Of a DNA stretch of 64,000 bases, positions 62,901-64,000 are shown one piece after another (the stretch's first letter is position 1; each line of letters opens with the position of its first letter). Made by a program: the position numbers and the translations under genes. The DNA is from Mariprofundus micogutta. GTDB taxonomy: Bacteria; Pseudomonadota; Zetaproteobacteria; Mariprofundales; Mariprofundaceae. The stretch lies in assembly GCF_001895085.1 (NCBI RefSeq), contig NZ_BDFD01000005.1, positions 58,065 through 122,064 on the forward strand, written 5' to 3'. A model generated the notes under the pieces. That model did not search any database. It was not told where the DNA came from and was given only the letters and a program-made list of their open reading frames with translations.

Positions 62901-63999
62901 AAGTCTTGGCTTCATCTGGTATCTCGGTGCAAGCCCTGCTGCCGGCATTGTGAACGTGAGCCAGACACCATTGGTAACCCTGCCAATGTTGGCCGGTAAA
63001 TATGGATGGGGTAAATCATCTGCAGCACTGATGAGAGCTATGAAAGATTATGCCCGGTCTCCATTCAAGGCTGGCTCATATGAAGCTTGGGTATCACTGG
63101 ATAGGAATAAACTCTTATCGAAATCAGAACATGCTCTGATCGATGAGCTGATCAAAGATGGAACGCTGGATATTACCCAGGCACATGCCCTGGCACAGCT
63201 TGCAGAGACAGATACCCGGCATAATGCAAAAGGTGAGATGAGCAGGGGAAGAGCCAAGGCCATGCGATACGTTGGAGCTTTTTTCCATAATGCCGAAGTG
63301 TTGAATAGACAGGTGTCTGCACTGGCAGCGTACAGACTGGCTAAGGATTCAGGTTCAAACCATGAGCAGGCAGTAGATCAAGCGCGTAAAATGGTCTTTG
63401 ACAGCCATTTCAACTATGCGAGTAGCAATAGACCTCGATACCTGAAAGGTGACGTGGTGCGCGTGCTGACGATGTTTAAACAGTATTCCCAGCATATGAC
63501 CTATGCTTTGCTGAGAAACTTCAACCAGAGCTTTAAGGGTGAGTCCAAAGAAGTACGCAATCAGGCACGCATGACGCTGGCGGGGATTCTGTCTCAACAT
63601 GCTCTTGCAGCGGGGACACTTGGGTTACCACTGGCATCAGTAATCTTCAGTGCACTGGATCTTGCATTCGATGATGACGATGAACCTTATGACTCCAAAG
63701 CTGCTTACCGCAATTGGTTAGCAGATACATTCGGCACAAAGGTTGGAGAAGCAATAGCCAAAGGCCCAGTAAACGCCTACACGCCGATTGACCTTCATTC
63801 TCGGGTATCTCTTGGTGAACTATGGCTGAGAACGCCTGACAGGGACTTAACCGGCAAGAAGGAAGCTCTTTACTGTCAATCAGCACCCAAAATTGACCCC
63901 CCATCAGCGTCCAATTTTGACCCCCCTAAAGTCTGTTTAAATCATGCTCTATTTTTGAATCTCCAGCTCTCATTTCCGGTCTCTATAATGTCACAATGA
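56941..63999 (+). CDS. Giant phage polyvalent protein, truncated by an IS21-type insertion
   Basis: The frame encodes 2352 residues; only the first 2311 are phage-derived, because an IS21-type end begins at 63874 and the last 41 residues are read from it. Features: DPWAVV-like repeats near the N-terminus (four copies), a small-residue-rich region (about 150-215), an LPD1-type block ending in a zincin motif HEFFH (1070-1074), a second zincin motif HELMGH (1350-1355), two copies of a 50-residue domain (about 628 and 1498), and an LPD38-like region from about 1890. Such proteins are carried in virions and injected with the DNA. Loss of the C-terminus probably disables it. Confidence 0.8.
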   Translation: MGAWDVVAEEPVAPNKIPEPWAVMSEEPAQQVSPGSEQIDPWAVVDESPSFMDQVGSNGESATMKDYGASVMKGGASMVKGIGWLAENLGAEDVGATLTDLGEEAVKYWDSSISPESKKEMSKKFITDDNGIGEGLTSPHTIGLALANSLLPMSLGIGAGGAVTKGIMAVAKPATAKGAAIAGATGYGAGEAAVSAPMAGSETYDEVMKMKHDDLIKHPAYTEVFNLMPSGLDEKEKQDGAKKIIAHAAGRKAASISGATTFVSGAPAGAMMGKLAKGLPLASTMPRAVATGAVSEGAQEAVQEGAEAVAQNYAIQSTADESRKLSDDVANRAVGGAVTGGVIGGALGGMAGTEVRSDNAGEETELSSDPWAVVGEDPASVDTNPAMEGISYEDAVNMADSGNEYGTNMAEVDQKAPKVPEPASTIEAQVDALNDGRKPAVLITPGESMPEIPEGLKTFELEDSGTLIYKDQQVLAKALNPETLGEALGYGTGAKPENPTGAVISMDAQGRIVAEQVTDETNPDIHQSIIVSAEKLAGEGGSVDLQPIEQVLEQRQAAVAVDMGDTAGIQVPTVEKGSEGASDASLAQDSKEIERAAQKQALAAISQGKSFEYNSEAQPASEKVSQPHSEFEVQPQNNGAVIISGPDVRNVLRQAGVGFAPRKNGTAYVSHKNADMAIESLSSEIEQTNPNDPTTPIESFGEKLKDSKRDKYQRMRDAVSDDEVANVPLSKSWPKADLDKIEDTYQAAFIKSIREEIPAKPRQSHKLKRWSEKVTMMRKFADDIQSGEVDIDAMKKMVSDNRVLREFETKVDLLSKLDRSLWGSVKTVSDWPNAYRYNEDGNKQASPSISVNRQRYHYNDSWTEVVDEIKADLGATAAQPAGRLKFEVRGNSATGFFINKKGDGEYRKLTDRFTDSKEAFEYIQNNHADLVNAWDGVKARDNVGKGDVRNKANRERTGKDYRKGKDISQDHFSEKFGFRGVDFGNYVKQGKGKNERQQSLNDAYDALMDLSEIMGVPTQALSLNGELGLAFGARGSGMASAHFEGADTQIKDSDFLINLTKTRGAGTLAHEFFHALDNYFQRQRGTAKGREGHYVTYEPTAMMMHNSGRTKLTKKALAEAQKKYPDSGFYKAENWDIDPAHTNEIRPEVEQAFEELVDALDASPMRSRARTIDKNKADGYWSRIIERAARSFENYVINEMALKGYENDYLANVKDWDSWSKNSERYPYLKPDEIAPIKEAFDNLFDTLETKQTEKGLALFSTSRDNGAKGGIVTVTQARDTITRILSTSGIAADINTVSTYSELPADVQADAEKQGSKGNVKGALHRSGSIYVVADQHSSLDDLEATVLHELMGHLGVRKLFGKDYVREMNKLYAALGGWAGVKKIADNRSVAREVDGYRKDLFGADRPDWQHDMRIAILTDELMAAIAQNKPKAMDKFKAVIGAIRQWLRDNGFAKLAEYGETDLLHVLQQGKKALINKTTATGETVLMVDYSHDQSDFEILPQENGTLIVKGDKDAIRAALQSAGRKAKGIPRKDGLLFGKSQAEGVRKALEARNRPNKKHEPTPTGMGGFDGFVDDHNTAVKSLSWDSVIGFAKDKRRILMGTLTNLQLGDVYSRVYDGMLNGNPLTNYNTLLQKLEAERNGALHEAELVDQTWDKLSNKEADAVGKLMNDATVYGIHPDKAFESQMPDLQKKLQQVRSEAEAVEVNREIVNENHRKLAYPNIAKRYKSLSEDAKGVYKNVRDLYSKQWNKTQEAMIDRISRNIPDEGLRKQSITEIRLAFRKAIQIGPYFPLARFGDYVTIARKDGDYIRDHHATSAQQKRAAAKYRKAGFQVSRVKGEEFSAGDIGNAPAFAQEVFGILDRHGLKQSDLADDVNQLMLKMMPDMSALKHSIHRKRIKGYSGDARRAFGHTVFHGAHHLSRIMYADQMQNEITRMKDEIGLLQSGKVSVLDDGNLAVDLLNEMKVRHEKIMNPNSHPMTSHLGSLGFIWYLGASPAAGIVNVSQTPLVTLPMLAGKYGWGKSSAALMRAMKDYARSPFKAGSYEAWVSLDRNKLLSKSEHALIDELIKDGTLDITQAHALAQLAETDTRHNAKGEMSRGRAKAMRYVGAFFHNAEVLNRQVSALAAYRLAKDSGSNHEQAVDQARKMVFDSHFNYASSNRPRYLKGDVVRVLTMFKQYSQHMTYALLRNFNQSFKGESKEVRNQARMTLAGILSQHALAAGTLGLPLASVIFSALDLAFDDDDEPYDSKAAYRNWLADTFGTKVGEAIAKGPVNAYTPIDLHSRVSLGELWLRTPDRDLTGKKEALYCQSAPKIDPPSASNFDPPKVCLNHALFLNLQLSFPVSIMSQ

Positions 64000-64000
64000 T
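63874..64000 (+). mobile_element. Left end of an IS21-family-like element
   Basis: TGTCAATCAGCACCCAAAAT opens a typical IS21-type end, containing two direct copies of a 20-base motif: GCACCCAAAATTGACCCCCC (63883-63902) and GCGTCCAATTTTGACCCCCC (63907-63926), the multiple terminal repeats where IstA binds. It interrupts the giant phage gene. The istA/istB genes would lie to the right, outside the window; the sequence ends before they can be seen. Confidence 0.7.

Larger units (their letters stand above)
48679..63873. mobile_element. Prophage integrated at tRNA-Glu (right end outside window)
   Basis: From the tRNA 3' end the genes run integrase, AlpA, replication protein, DnaB-like helicase, RuvC-like resolvase, phage hypotheticals, HigBA and two virion-type genes. 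A tyrosine integrase directly downstream of a tRNA is the standard layout of P4/lambdoid-type elements. No capsid, portal or terminase gene is visible, and the last gene is interrupted by an IS21-type end at 63874, so the element continues past the window or is partly deleted. No second copy of the tRNA 3' end (attR) was found. Confidence 0.85.

Noticed and set aside
48604..64000. Right attachment site within the window
   Set aside because: No second copy of the tRNA-Glu 3' segment was seen; the IS end interrupts the region, so attR is probably outside.

Overview
The window is chromosomal DNA of a Gram-negative bacterium, most likely a gamma- or zeta-like proteobacterium. Supporting genes are secB, cobalamin-dependent metH, an ErpA/IscA-type gene behind an IscR-like operator, rlmE, tadA, a Wza/Wzz-type polysaccharide export system and a type IV pilus/type II secretion type ATPase. 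No 16S rRNA or species-level marker is present, so the lineage is an inference.

Layout. (1) 1-8591: the last codons of sucD, a TnpB-only IS200/IS605-type element, a zinc-ribbon membrane protein, an AsmA-like protein, and a leftward group metH-secB-ATPase-like gene. (2) 8758-31948: a long rightward surface-polysaccharide cluster. It holds nucleotide-sugar enzymes (UDP-glucuronate 4-epimerase, UDP-glucose dehydrogenase), export and chain-length proteins (SLBB/Wza-like, Wzz), a flippase, a polymerase-like protein, five glycosyltransferases, four methyltransferases, a glutamine amidotransferase (AsnB-like), a WcaF-like acetyltransferase, a YdcF-like protein and a WecA-type initiating transferase. 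The middle (about 15-26 kb) is clearly more AT-rich than its surroundings and contains a G10 tract and the remnant of an OafA-like acyltransferase, as expected of a horizontally shuffled antigen locus. (3) 31958-41723: a mixed housekeeping region with a lycopene-cyclase-like membrane protein, a three-repeat exported protein, ApbE, ErpA with its operator, a YadG/YadH-like ABC exporter, RlmE, TadA, Opp/Dpp-type permeases and two small exported proteins. (4) 41975-48584: a compact signalling operon in which a PilB/GspE-type ATPase fused to a CheY-like receiver is followed by CheW, an MCP-like transducer with an eroded signalling tip, and a hybrid CheA with its own receiver. It looks like a Chp-type circuit wired directly to a secretion or pilus motor. 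(5) 48604-64000: a tRNA-Glu(CTC) with an integrated prophage. The prophage carries a P4-type integrase, a strong promoter followed by four tandem intrinsic terminators, AlpA, replication genes (O-like protein, DnaB-like helicase, RuvC-like resolvase), HigBA, and two virion-type genes. The last is a giant polyvalent protein cut at 63873 by the end of an IS21-type element.

The most unusual items are the promoter plus four-terminator leader with mutually complementary stems at the head of the prophage early operon, the motor-ATPase/receiver fusion with its private chemosensory genes, the near-consensus IscR type 1 site at erpA, the G10 tract in a polysaccharide methyltransferase, and an in-frame duplicated 51-bp insertion in metH.
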